A stretch of DNA of 19,912 bases from JAKFEW01 sp036675505 (GCA_036675505.1 JAKFEW010000056.1:1-19912); one strand, 5' to 3'; shown: positions 1 through 8,400, counted from the stretch's first letter. Notes: a model not told the origin generated them from the letters alone. A program made the numbers and translations.

Positions 1-279
1 CTGGGCGCCGGCGGCGACCGGCACGGTCACGGCGTTCGGCCCGGCGGGCGCGCCAGGCACGGCGGCGCCGGCGGCGGGGCGCTCGGCGCCGGGGGCGACG
101 GGCTGATCGTAGAGGGAGCCGTTGTCGGCGATCGCGCCGCCGCCGTTCGAGACCGGGCTGGCCTTGCTCACCCGGCCCTCGGGCGCGCCTGTGGGCCCCG
201 CGGCCTGGCAGCCGGCGAGCGCCACAATCAAGGCGGCGAGGCCGATGCGGGCCAGTCGGGGGCGGTGGGTCGTGACCAT
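1..279 (-). CDS. Lipoprotein, partial (C-terminus beyond window)
   Basis: The frame is open to the window edge, so only the first 93 codons are seen. The start at 279 is preceded by a strong ribosome binding site (GAGGAG, about 4 bases upstream). The N-terminus has basic residues, a hydrophobic stretch and a lipobox ending LAGC, which makes Cys24 the predicted lipidated residue. The visible mature part is low-complexity and rich in Ala, Gly and Pro, as in a flexible surface tether. A short stretch around residues 50-58 (AIADNGSLYD) faintly recalls the repeats of the lipoprotein at 8916, but this is too short to prove kinship. It is transcribed away from the VOC gene at 417. The function is unknown; that it is a lipoprotein is well supported. 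Confidence 0.75.
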   Translation of the reverse strand, partial: MVTTHRPRLARIGLAALIVALAGCQAAGPTGAPEGRVSKASPVSNGGGAIADNGSLYDQPVAPGAERPAAGAAVPGAPAGPNAVTVPVAAGAQ

Positions 280-333
280 GAGTTCCTCCTCGTTCACCGG
301 CGGGCCCGCGCGGAGCCCCTCAGTCTGTATCGC

Positions 334-390
334 TGTCAATGAGCCGTTAGACGGTTAAATCGAGGTTAGACCTTCGCCGGCGGGTATCAT
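334..390. promoter_or_regulatory. Divergent promoter region between lipoprotein and VOC gene
   Basis: This lies in the 137-base gap between divergent genes. Plus strand: a -10-like TATCAT at 385-390 sits in the context CGGGTATCAT, the same as the stronger Rrf2 promoter at 11301, but no good -35 lies 16-18 bases upstream. Minus strand: a consensus -35 TTGACA covers 339-334, without a convincing -10. Promoters must lie here, but the exact elements are uncertain. Confidence 0.3.
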
Positions 391-416
391 GTGCCCCAGC
401 AGGCAGAGGAGGCTAC

Positions 417-785
417 ATGATTTCCGGCGGCAACGCGACGATTTACGTGGGCGACATGGACCGGGCGGTGGAGTTCTACACCGAAACGCTCGGGTTGAAG
501 CTCCATGACCGCTTCGAGCACGAATGGGCGGCGGTCGACGCCGGCAACGGCTTCTTGATCGGCCTGCATCCGGCGAGCCCTGACGGCCCCGAGCCAGGCA
601 AGGCGGGCTCGATCCAGGTCGGCCTGTTCGTGGACCAGCCGCTCGAGGAGGTCCAGGAGACGTTCGCCGACCGCGGCGTCACGTTCACAGGCCCGATCGT
701 GAACGACCAGGCCGTGCGCCTGGCCTTCTTCACGGACCCCGACGGCAACCTGCTCTACCTCTGCGAAACGAACTACAAGTACTGA
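417..785 (+). CDS. VOC-superfamily (glyoxalase/bleomycin-resistance fold) protein
   Basis: This 122-residue protein has the usual length of a single-chain VOC protein with two beta-alpha-beta-beta-beta modules. The first module begins with ATIYVGDMDRAVEFYTETLG, where the phrase D-x-x-R-A-V-x-F-Y-x-x-x-L-G is a family hallmark. The second ends with FFTDPDGNLLYLCE, where the Glu after N-L-L-Y-L is the usual metal ligand or active-site residue. His51 in GLHPA and Gln67 in the following strand are other candidate ligands. A GGAGG ribosome binding site lies just upstream. The stop codon overlaps the next start (TGATG at 783-787), so the two genes are probably translationally coupled. The substrate cannot be told: members include glyoxalases, dioxygenases and drug-binding proteins. 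Confidence 0.88.
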   Translation: MISGGNATIYVGDMDRAVEFYTETLGLKLHDRFEHEWAAVDAGNGFLIGLHPASPDGPEPGKAGSIQVGLFVDQPLEEVQETFADRGVTFTGPIVNDQAVRLAFFTDPDGNLLYLCETNYKY

Positions 786-1228
786 TGCGCTACCTTCACG
801 CCCTCGTCGCGGGCCTCGTGACGCTCGTTGTGCTTCCCGCCTCCCCGGCCTTCGCCGCCGAGAAGCTGCTGAAACACCCGCGCGAGGCCGTCGAGGCCCT
901 CGAAGGCGCGCCGATCAAGAAGGTCCCCGACGGCAAGACCCTCGCCCGGTACGCGGCGCCCGACGGCCAGACCACCCTGCTCGTGCGCGACGAGGGCGAG
1001 GTCGGCGATTTCGTCTGGCACGCGCTCTACGTGAAGCGCGCGGGCACCTACCAGAAGATCGGCACCTGCCAGGAGGTGGACAAGGTGCGTTGGTCGGCGG
1101 ATTCGAAATCGCTGACCTTCGAGATGAAGAAGGCCACGGACTTCGACACGATCACGACCTATCTCGCGCGCTACAAGGTCGGCGAGAAGCGGATCGGGCT
1201 CACCGCGCTCAAGTCCAACAAAGTGTGA
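785..1228 (+). CDS. Small secreted protein of unknown function
   Basis: This 147-residue protein starts with a typical Sec signal peptide: MRYLHALVAG, a hydrophobic core, then a cleavage site around S-P-A-F-A-A before E-K-L. The mature part is about 120 residues. It alternates charged and beta-prone segments (ARYAAPDGQTTLLVRDEG, then a section of the form VxW-S-x-D-S-K-S-L-T-F-E) resembling blades of beta-propeller or TolB-like proteins, but it is too short for a propeller. It overlaps the VOC stop codon by one base, which suggests coupled expression, and ends 10 bases from the convergent phosphatase gene. I do not recognise the family. Exported location is well supported; the role is not known. 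Confidence 0.72.
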   Translation: MRYLHALVAGLVTLVVLPASPAFAAEKLLKHPREAVEALEGAPIKKVPDGKTLARYAAPDGQTTLLVRDEGEVGDFVWHALYVKRAGTYQKIGTCQEVDKVRWSADSKSLTFEMKKATDFDTITTYLARYKVGEKRIGLTALKSNKV

Positions 1229-1238
1229 TCAAGCGGGC

Positions 1239-2801
1239 CTAGCGATCGCGCGGTCGGGCCAGCGCCGGGGCGACGTCGCGGACGGCCTGGCCGGCTTCTC
1301 GGGCCGATCCGATCAAGAAGAAGTTCTTCACCTTCGCGAGGGTGCCCCGGCCGAAGCCCTGCACGAAGTCGGCCAGGTACTGCAGGTAGGTGTCCTTTTC
1401 GGGGTCGAAATCGAAGGCCATCATCGTGGCATAGGCTTCGGTGTTGGACTTGCCCATGCGCGCCAGCTCGTAGACGGCGGCCATCGCGCCCGTCCGATCG
1501 CGGCCCAGGCGGCAGTGGACGTAGGCCGTACCCTTGGAGTTGTCGACCGCCGCGAGGAATCGCGCGATCATCTCGGGCGGCGGGTCCACGCCGAAGGGCA
1601 GCGGGATGTTCACGAACTCCATCCCGTACTTCGCCGCGAGCTCCTTTTCGACGAGCAGCAGGCCGATCTCCTTGGGGTTCTCGGGGTGCAGCAGCGAGAC
1701 GATCGTCTTGACGTTGTGCTCGCGCGCGAGGCGCTCGAAATCCGCCGGTAGGGTGGGCGCGCTTCCGCGGTAGAGCTTGTCGCCGACCTTGGCGAAACGG
1801 GTGATCGGCTCGTTCATGCCGGCGCCGGCCACGCGGCCTTTCTGGATCAGCTCGAGCATCCGCGCGGCGGCCGGGTCGGTCTTCGCGCGGTGGGCGATGC
1901 CCCAATCGCGGATCTTGCGGCCGGTGTCGCTGTAGTTGACCTTGGTGATCGCCCAGCCGTCGAAGCGGGTAGGCACGGTGTCGAAGGCGTAGTTGAAGCC
2001 CCGCACCGTGCCGCTGTCGGCGATCGCCACGCGCCAGGCGTCGAGCCGGCCCTTCACCGCCGCGAGGCGGGCGTTGCGGCCGAGCACCTGGGTCAGCGTG
2101 CGGGCGCGGCTCGCGATGTCGGCGATGACGCCTTCCTGGCCTGCGGCCGTCTTCAGGCGGCCGAGCGTGTTCTCGCGCACGAAGGTCCAGGCCTTGCCGG
2201 GCAGCCCGGTCACGGCCGCCGTCGCCTTGCCCACGGCGCTTTCGCGCCAGACCGCCACCAGCGAGGCGCCGGCCTCGGTGCGCCGGAGGATCGAGACGGC
2301 CTTGCCGGCCGCGGCCGGGCCGAGCGTGAGGGCGACCTCGAAGCCGCCCCGGCCAATCGCCTCGAAGTCCGCCTCGACCTCGGCCATCTCGCCCCGCCGC
2401 CAATCGCCGACGGCCTCGAAGACCGCGCGGCCGAGCCGGAAGCTGGCCAGGGCACCGAAGGCGAACAGGGAGAAGTTGGCGATGGCGACCGGCGAGATGC
2501 CGACCGCGCCCGCGGCGAACGTCAGGCCGCCGAAGACGGCGACGCCCGCGAGCGTACGCAGGGGATGGGCGGCGATGCTCTGACAGGTGTCCCTGGCCTG
2601 CGCCTTGAAGCCGTCCCAGAAGCGGGACATGGCGCGGCGCCAGGAGAAGGTGGCGGGCTTCGCTGCCTGCGGACGGGTCAGCGCGAGCCGATCACCGGTG
2701 GCGATCGCCGCCGGGCCGGACGGCGCGACGGGAGCCAGGCGCGCCACGGGCCCCACCTGGCTGGCGGGGTCGACGCGGCTGGGGATCCGGGGATCGGCCA
2801 T
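1239..2801 (-). CDS. Membrane-anchored Siw14-like dual-specificity cysteine phosphatase
   Basis: A 520-residue protein. The C-terminal domain (about residues 336-480) is a cysteine phosphatase of the atypical dual-specificity (PFA-DSP/Siw14-like) type: an entry motif FAKVGDKLYRGSAP, a probable general-acid loop G-V-D-P-P-P with Asp406, and the P-loop HCRLGRDRTG with nucleophile Cys430 and Arg436. The N-terminal part has two hydrophobic segments (about 82-101 and 104-121), which could anchor it in the membrane, followed by about 200 residues with no family I recognise. The start at 2801 (MADPRIP) was chosen because a -10-like TATAAA lies about 40 bases upstream and earlier codons look non-coding; the ribosome binding site is weak. 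Known substrates of the family are phosphotyrosine/serine and inositol pyrophosphates; the substrate here is open. It lies 91 bases downstream of prfH on the same strand. Confidence 0.82.
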   Translation of the reverse strand: MADPRIPSRVDPASQVGPVARLAPVAPSGPAAIATGDRLALTRPQAAKPATFSWRRAMSRFWDGFKAQARDTCQSIAAHPLRTLAGVAVFGGLTFAAGAVGISPVAIANFSLFAFGALASFRLGRAVFEAVGDWRRGEMAEVEADFEAIGRGGFEVALTLGPAAAGKAVSILRRTEAGASLVAVWRESAVGKATAAVTGLPGKAWTFVRENTLGRLKTAAGQEGVIADIASRARTLTQVLGRNARLAAVKGRLDAWRVAIADSGTVRGFNYAFDTVPTRFDGWAITKVNYSDTGRKIRDWGIAHRAKTDPAAARMLELIQKGRVAGAGMNEPITRFAKVGDKLYRGSAPTLPADFERLAREHNVKTIVSLLHPENPKEIGLLLVEKELAAKYGMEFVNIPLPFGVDPPPEMIARFLAAVDNSKGTAYVHCRLGRDRTGAMAAVYELARMGKSNTEAYATMMAFDFDPEKDTYLQYLADFVQGFGRGTLAKVKNFFLIGSAREAGQAVRDVAPALARPRDR

Positions 2802-2841
2802 GGGGTGGGAAACCGGGCTGCGTGTGGGGCTTGGTTGGTTC

Positions 2842-2847
2842 TTTATA
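2842..2847 (-). promoter_or_regulatory. -10-like element upstream of phosphatase gene
   Basis: On the minus strand TATAAA stands out in otherwise GC-rich DNA, about 40 bases before the chosen start at 2801 and downstream of the prfH stop. No good -35 was found 16-18 bases upstream. It may give the phosphatase its own promoter besides any read-through from rtcB-prfH. Confidence 0.35.
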
Positions 2848-2892
2848 CCCCCAGGGCGACATATCCTTGCCCCGCTTCCTCGCCAACGCGGA

Positions 2893-3519
2893 TCATGGGC
2901 GCCGCCGGAACTCCGGCCCCTCGTAGGTCCGCACCGCGTTCCCGCGGGCCAACGCATGGTGCGCGAGCCACCGCGCCGTCCGCGCCTCCGCGGCCACCGC
3001 CGCGTCTCCCTCCGCGAGCCGCGCGGCCAACCTGGCCATCGCCAGTGCGCGATTGCGGCCCTGCGAGCGCGCCTCGCGGGCGGTCGCGCTCACGCCGGTC
3101 GGCAGGTGGGTCACGCGCACCGCGGAGGCAGTCTTGTTCGCATGCTGGCCACCTGGCCCGCCGGGCGGCATCGCCTCCACCCGCAGTTCCGACGAACGCC
3201 AGCGGGTGGAGGGGGGCGGAGCCAGCACAGCCACGCCCACGAACCAGCGCGTGCGCCGGTGGCCCGGGCGGAATGGGCTGGGCCCGAGCCAGGCGACGGT
3301 GCCGGCCCAGGAGCCGAGCCACCCAGGCGTGGCGACGTCGTCGACCTCCAGCAGCACCGAGCGGGCAGTACCCGGCTTTTCGCCCGGCTCGGCTTCGAGC
3401 ACCTCGACCACCAGGCCGAGCCCAGCGGCTTCGGCGCGAATGGCCTCGGCCACCCGCGCCACCGCCCACTGGCACTCGGCCGGCCCCACGCCCGCGGTCA
3501 CATGGACCCACGGGCTCAT
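2893..3519 (-). CDS. prfH: PrfH, release-factor-like ribosome rescue protein
   Basis: A 208-residue homologue of class I peptide release factors that lacks the codon-recognition domain. The catalytic motif is G-G-P-G-G-Q-H-A-N-K-T (GGQ at residues 123-125), followed by SAVRVTHLPTG and a basic C-terminus, as in E. coli PrfH (about 204 residues). The N-terminal half also matches PrfH, with G-P-A-E-C near residue 12 and GTVAWLGPSPFRPGH around 73-87. Family knowledge: PrfH frees the peptide from ribosomes whose 16S rRNA has been cut at the decoding centre, so that the linked RtcB can reseal the cut. The start codon overlaps the rtcB stop (ATGA, 3519-3516), a strong sign of coupled translation. 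Length and motifs are complete, so I expect it to be functional. Confidence 0.95.
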   Translation of the reverse strand: MSPWVHVTAGVGPAECQWAVARVAEAIRAEAAGLGLVVEVLEAEPGEKPGTARSVLLEVDDVATPGWLGSWAGTVAWLGPSPFRPGHRRTRWFVGVAVLAPPPSTRWRSSELRVEAMPPGGPGGQHANKTASAVRVTHLPTGVSATAREARSQGRNRALAMARLAARLAEGDAAVAAEARTARWLAHHALARGNAVRTYEGPEFRRRP

Positions 3520-4628
3520 GTGCGGCCTCCCCGGGTCTTGTAGGTAATCACCGGCCGCAGCGTCGCGACGATGGTCACGAGCCCCGCGTCGACGAGGTCG
3601 CCGACCACGCGATCGACATCCTTGTAGGCCGGCGGGGCCTCCTCGTACAGGAGGTTCTTGTCCTCGCAGACCACGCGACCACCCAGCGGGGTGCGCCTGA
3701 GCGCCTCGGGCGTGAAGCGCCGCTCGAGCCGCTCGCGCGCCTCGGAGCGCCGCCACTTGCGCCCCGCGCCGTGGGCCAGCGAAGCAGCGTTCGCCACCTG
3801 ATCGCCCACCGGGCGCACCAGGTAGCTGAGCGTGCCACGCGAGCCGGGGATCACGACGGGACCCTGGTCGGCGGGCGCCGCGCCCTTGCGGTGCAGCCAG
3901 CAGCGGCAGCCGAAGGCCGCCGTCGGTACGACGCTGTTGTGGCAGACGTCGAGCACGCGCTCGGTCGCGACCCCGAGGGCGGTGGCGAAGCGGTGGGCGA
4001 TCAGCCGCCGGCTCGACCGCGCCCAGGCGACCGCGTGGTCGTGCCGAGCGAGGTAGGCCGCGGCGGCGGCCTCGCCCGCCGGCAAGCCGCTCGCGCCATG
4101 GATCGCGGCGTGCGCCCGCAGCACGGCCTCGCCGAAGCCGCGCGAGCCGCTGTGCACGAGCAGGACCAGGCGATCAGGCACGAGCCCGAGCGCCGCGAAT
4201 GCCGCGGGATCGGCCACCACATCGGGCGCCTGCAACTCGGCGAAGTGGTTGCCACCGCCAATTGTGCCCAGCGAGGCCTCGTGGCCCGACGGCTCCACGC
4301 CGTCCGCGGCCAGCCACGCGGCGGTATCGCCGTCCCACGGGCCGTCGAGGCCCGCGAGCCGGCGCACCGCCTTGTCCTGCTTGAGCACGCGGACGGCCGC
4401 GTCCGTGCGCCACAACGCCATCCCGCATCCGATGTCGCTGCCCACCAAGTTGGGGTAGAGGATGTCTTCGCTGACGAAGGCCGCGCCAATCGGCGACCCC
4501 TTGCCGGGGTGCAGATCGGGCATGCCGACGGCCAGCTTCATGCCGGGCAGCGCCGCCGTCGCGCGCAGCTGCCGCTCGGCCTCCCCCTCGATCCATTGAC
4601 CGGGGGAGGCGATGATGTGAACGGTCAT
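3516..4628 (-). CDS. rtcB: RtcB2-type RNA ligase (PrfH-linked RtcB)
   Basis: A 370-residue RtcB ligase, which joins 2',3'-cyclic phosphate or 3'-phosphate RNA ends to 5'-OH ends using GTP and Mn2+. All key residues are seen: Asp65 and Cys68 in GSDIGCGM, Asn127-His128 in GGGNHF, His159 in HSGSRG, His230 in CHNSV, and His286 in HGAGR, the expected guanylylated histidine. The usual PGSMGT appears as PGSRGT (261-266). The protein is shorter than housekeeping RtcB (about 400-480 residues) and fits the RtcB2 subgroup that accompanies PrfH. The start at 4628 (MTVHIIAS) was preferred over an upstream in-frame codon because a GGAAGGA ribosome binding site lies 12 bases before it and conserved sequence begins there. 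It overlaps prfH by 4 bases. Expected role: resealing 16S rRNA cut by ribotoxins. Confidence 0.94.
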   Translation of the reverse strand: MTVHIIASPGQWIEGEAERQLRATAALPGMKLAVGMPDLHPGKGSPIGAAFVSEDILYPNLVGSDIGCGMALWRTDAAVRVLKQDKAVRRLAGLDGPWDGDTAAWLAADGVEPSGHEASLGTIGGGNHFAELQAPDVVADPAAFAALGLVPDRLVLLVHSGSRGFGEAVLRAHAAIHGASGLPAGEAAAAAYLARHDHAVAWARSSRRLIAHRFATALGVATERVLDVCHNSVVPTAAFGCRCWLHRKGAAPADQGPVVIPGSRGTLSYLVRPVGDQVANAASLAHGAGRKWRRSEARERLERRFTPEALRRTPLGGRVVCEDKNLLYEEAPPAYKDVDRVVGDLVDAGLVTIVATLRPVITYKTRGGRT

Positions 4629-4663
4629 ATTGAACCGGTTTCCTTCCAGCGTGCGAAATCCGG

Positions 4664-4680
4664 GGATTGCGTCACAATCC
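4664..4680. promoter_or_regulatory. Inverted repeat upstream of rtcB-prfH, possible operator
   Basis: GGATTG and CAATCC form perfect 6-base arms around CGTCA, centred 44 bases upstream of the rtcB start. On the minus strand a TTGACG about 10 bases further upstream could serve as a -35, which would put this repeat in the spacer or -10 region. No sigma-54 type -24/-12 element, as used by enteric rtcBA, was seen. Confidence 0.3.
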
Positions 4681-4910
4681 TCGGGCGTCAAACAGGATGG
4701 TGGAAGGAAGGTCCGGCGCGGCCGGAGCGGCGTTTACGCCCCGACGCCCTCGGCCTTCCCGCATCTTCGACACGGCATGGCAGGGCTCCTTTCGTCGGCC
4801 GCCCCCAAAGGAGCGGCTCGTCGGTCGATATTAACACCGGACGATGCAGCGTACAAGCCCTCGCAGGCCGTGTCGGCGGCTAGGCGGGTATACCGTGATC
4901 AGGAGCTCAC
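4681..4910. other. Intergenic region between rtcB and rimJ, with a hairpin
   Basis: I see no gene in the gap between the divergent rtcB and rimJ genes (4629-4910, counting the inverted repeat annotated separately). It contains an 8-bp inverted repeat, GCTCCTTT (4785-4792) and AAAGGAGC (4807-4814), with a 14-base loop; two short palindromes (GGCGT-TT-ACGCC at 4729-4740 and a TCCGG/CCGGA pair just before); and a -10-like TATACC at 4889-4894 before rimJ. The rimJ ribosome binding site is AGGAG at 4901-4905. A leader or regulatory RNA is possible but unproven. Confidence 0.4.
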
Positions 4911-5486
4911 ATGACCACGAACGTCGACCAGTTTCCGCTGCGCACCGAGCGCCTCCTGCTTCGACCGGGCGCGCCCGCCGACGCGGCCGCGATGGCCGCG
5001 TTCCTGCGTGACAACGACGCGCACCTCGCCCCCTGGAGCCCCACGCCGCCGCCCGCGTATTACACCGAGGCGTTCTGGGCCCATCGCTTCACGACCGAAA
5101 CGGCGGATCGCGAGGCCGACCGCGGGATCCGCTTCCTGTTCGCGATGCCCGACGACCCGGCAGGGGTGATCGGCTGGGCCAACTTCTCGACGATCGTGCG
5201 CGGCGTCTGGCACTGCGGCAACCTGGGCTACGCGCTCGGCGCAGGGGCCGAGGGCAAGGGCTACATGGTCGAGGGCCTGCGCGGCGCGATCGCGCACATG
5301 TTCGGTCCGATGAACCTGCACCGCATCCAGGCCAATTACATGCCGGCGAACGTGCGCAGCGCGAAGGTCCTGCGCACGCTCGGCTTCAAGGTCGAGGGCT
5401 ACGCCTACGACTTCCTGCGCATCGACGGCCGCTGGGAAGACCACGTGCTGACCAGCCTCACGAACGCCACGTGGCGCGAGTCCTAG
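4911..5486 (+). CDS. rimJ: RimJ-like ribosomal protein S5 alanine N-acetyltransferase
   Basis: A 191-residue GNAT-fold acetyltransferase with strong resemblance along its whole length to E. coli RimJ, which acetylates the N-terminal alanine of ribosomal protein S5 and assists 30S assembly. Matching blocks are LRTERLLLRP (10-19), VIGWANFSTIVRG (86-98), the acetyl-CoA loop A-E-G-K-G-Y-M (113-119), HRIQANYMPANVRSAKVLRTLGF (137-159) and DGRWEDHVLTSLT near the end. The AGGAG ribosome binding site lies 5 bases before the ATG. Only one base separates its stop from the next gene. It diverges from the ribosome-repair pair rtcB-prfH, so three ribosome-related genes sit side by side. RimL or another N-terminal acetyltransferase is the main alternative. 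Confidence 0.85.
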   Translation: MTTNVDQFPLRTERLLLRPGAPADAAAMAAFLRDNDAHLAPWSPTPPPAYYTEAFWAHRFTTETADREADRGIRFLFAMPDDPAGVIGWANFSTIVRGVWHCGNLGYALGAGAEGKGYMVEGLRGAIAHMFGPMNLHRIQANYMPANVRSAKVLRTLGFKVEGYAYDFLRIDGRWEDHVLTSLTNATWRES

Positions 5487-5487
5487 C

Positions 5488-8400
5488 GTGAGCGGTCCGT
5501 GGCTCCAACGCAGCAAGCTCACGCCGCCTGCGCCCCCGGGTGGCTGGCGCCGGCGGCCCTGGGCGGCCGGGCCGCCCAGGGCCCCGGTCACGCTGCTGGT
5601 GGGCGGGCCCGGCTACGGCAAGACGCTCGGCCTGCTCGACTTCGTCGAAGCGGCCCGCCAGGCCGGCACGCCGATCCTGTGGTACACCGCGGACAGCCGC
5701 GATACGGACGCCGCGACGCTCTTCCACCACCTGATCGCGGGCGTCGAGGTGCACATCCCGCAGTTCGGCGAGCCGGTGCGTGCGCTGATCGGCAGCGCAG
5801 GCGGCTCGAACAGCGATGTCCGGCGCGATCCCGCGCGCCTCTGGCAGGGCTTCTTCGATGCCCTGGCGGCCTTCAACCTGCCGGCCTTCGTGATCGCGCT
5901 GGACGATTTCCAGCACCTCCAGACGCAACAGCCCGAGCTGATCGCGGGCCTCGCTTACTTCTTCGACAAGCTGCCGCCGGGCGTACGGCTGCTCGTGGCC
6001 ACGCGCAAGCGGCTCGACGCCCCGCTAGGCCGCCTGCGCGCCCGCGGCAAGGTCGAGGTGCTGGACCAGGACCGCTTGCGCTTCGACGACGCGGAGACCG
6101 CCTCGTTTTTGGCGACCAGGGCCGATGCGCGACCAGTGCCCGCCGCCTGGGGCGACGTGGCCGCCCGCCTGGACGGCTGGCCGTTGGGCCTCGATCTGGC
6201 TTGCCGGGGCGATGGCGGGAAGCCGTCCGGCAGCGACGAGAATGCGCTGCACGACTACGCCCGCGAGGAGCTCTACTTGCTCCAGGCACCGGATCGCCAG
6301 GCCTTCATGCTGCGCGCGGCGGTCCTGCAAGAAGTCACGGCGGACGCCTGTCGCCACGTGTTCGACGCCGAGGGCGCCGCGGACGCGCTCGCGGCGCTCG
6401 AAGCGGATCATCTGATCCAGGGCCTCGCAGGCCACGCGGGCTACCGCTTCCCGCCTTATCTCATCGAGGTGCTGCGCGCCGAAGCCGCACGCGTCGTGCC
6501 CGCCGCGCAGCTCGCCGAGTGGCACCGCCGCGCCGCGCGCTACCACCACGCGGCGGGCCGGCTCGATCAGGCGCTGCCCCACGCGGTGGCCGGCGGCGAG
6601 TGGGAGATCGCGCGCGAGGCCTGCCGCGAGCTGTTTCCAGCCATGCGCTACGACGGTCGGCAGGGTCAGGTGCGGCTCTGGCTCGATGCCTGGGCTCCCG
6701 CCGTCGCGATGCGCGATCCCTGGATCCAACTCTGGCGCGGCCACCTGCACGGCCGGGCCGGCGAGAGCGCCCAGGCCCTGGCCGCGTACGAGCTCGCGCG
6801 CCGGCTTTACGAGGTGACCGGCGATGCCGAAGGCGCTTTCGCGGCGCTGGTCGGCCAGTGCAACACAGCGCTCACGCTGCAGGACGACGCCGCCTTCGCG
6901 CGCCTGAGCGCCGAGGCGACCGGCCACCCTGGCCCGCGTGGCGCGGCCGATCAGGTGGATCTCTGGCTGATCCGGGCTTACGACGGTGAGCGGCGCGGCG
7001 ACCTCCCGGCGATGCGGGCCTGCAACGAGGCCGCGCTCGAGGTGCAAATGCTCGGAGACCCTCGCCTCCCTTCGGTCGCCGGAACGGACGTGGAGGTGGC
7101 CGCGGGCCACACGATCGCCCTCATGAACCTGAGCACGCATGCCTTCTACCAGGGCGACCTCGCGGCGGCGCGCCGTTCGCTCGAACGGGCGGTGATCATC
7201 GCCGAGTCCTGGCCCTTCTACGCCTATCGCCTCTCGGCCGCCTTCCTGCTCGCCCACCTCCGGCTCACGGAAGGCGACGTCGATGGCGCAGGCGCGCTGA
7301 TCGGCGAGCTCCCGCCGACCTGGCGCGACGTGCTCGACTGGCATGACCTGGCCGTGGCCGAGACCGTGCTCGGCCACTGGCACCAGGCCAGGGGTGACCT
7401 CGACGAGGCCGAGGCCGCGATCGGGCGGGCGCTCGAGGTCTTCGAGCGTGCCGGCTTCCGCGAGGGGCGGCCGGTGCCCCTGGAGCGCCTGATGTGGCTG
7501 ACGCTCGCGCGCGAGCGACCGGCACGGGTGATCGAGCTGGCCGAGGCCGAGACCCGCGAGCACGCCGCGGCGCCTGAATGTTCCTTGCACGATCTGGCGC
7601 TGGCGCTGCCGCATGCGCGCGCGCTGCACCTCGCCGGGCGGCCGAGCCTGGGGCTCGCGGTGCTCGAGGCGGCCATCCCGGCGCTCGAGCGGCTGGGCGC
7701 CCGGCTCCACCTCGCGCGCGGTCGGCTCTTCGAGGCGGCGAGCCGGCTCGCGATGGGCGATCGCCCGGGCGCCGAGGCTGCCCATGCAGCCGCTACGACG
7801 CTCATCGAGGCCGGGGGCTTCGGCTTCCTGCGCACCCAGGACCGCCGGCTGTGGCAGGAGCTCGCGCCGCTCAGTCCTTTTGGACGGGGCCGTGGCGCAG
7901 CCGCGGATGGGGGCCCCCGTCCTGGCGGCCCGCCGCCGCCGAACGGGCGGGGCGGCACGGGGCTGCTCGCGCCTCCCCGAACGGGCCTGCTCGCGCTGCG
8001 CTGCTTCGGCAGCTTCGAGGTGCGCCTGGATGGCGTGCTCCTCGACCAGTGGCCACGGCGCAAGGCCAAGCTGCTGCTCGCCGCCCTCGCGCTGCACCCG
8101 GCCGGCCTGCGCACGGGCGACCTCGCCGACCTGATTGGCGGCGAGGAAGCCAACCCACTCAACGTGTTGCGCGTGAACACGTGGGCGCTGCGCCGGGCGC
8201 TCGAGCCGCAGCTCGCGAAGGGGGAGCACTCGGCGTACCTGCGCCGCGAGGGCGATCGCTACAGGCTGGCCTGGGACCTCGTCGCCGAGTTCGACGTCCA
8301 CGCCTTCGAGACCGCCCTGGCGGCGGCCGAGCCGCTGCGCGCGTCCACGCCGCGCGAAGCGGTGACCCGGCTCGAGCAGGGCCTGGCCCTCGTGCGGGGG

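Noticed and set aside
346..371. GTTAGAC repeated twice 19 bp apart upstream of the VOC gene
   Set aside because: Seven-base matches in a low-stop, AT-richer stretch can arise by chance, and the spacing does not fit a known binding mode.
4702..4711. GGAAGGAAGG as a ribosome binding site for a short plus-strand gene
   Set aside because: No ATG, GTG or TTG follows at a useful distance on the plus strand.
1890..4883. Very long plus-strand open frame opposite the phosphatase, prfH and rtcB genes
   Set aside because: It lies antisense to three genes with recognised families and motifs; high GC alone removes stop codons. Its translation is Arg/Ala/Pro-rich and has no domain.
4630..4914. Plus-strand open frame from a TTG codon in the rtcB/rimJ gap
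   Set aside because: No ribosome binding site, no family resemblance, basic low-quality composition, and it spans promoter-like elements and overlaps the rimJ start.
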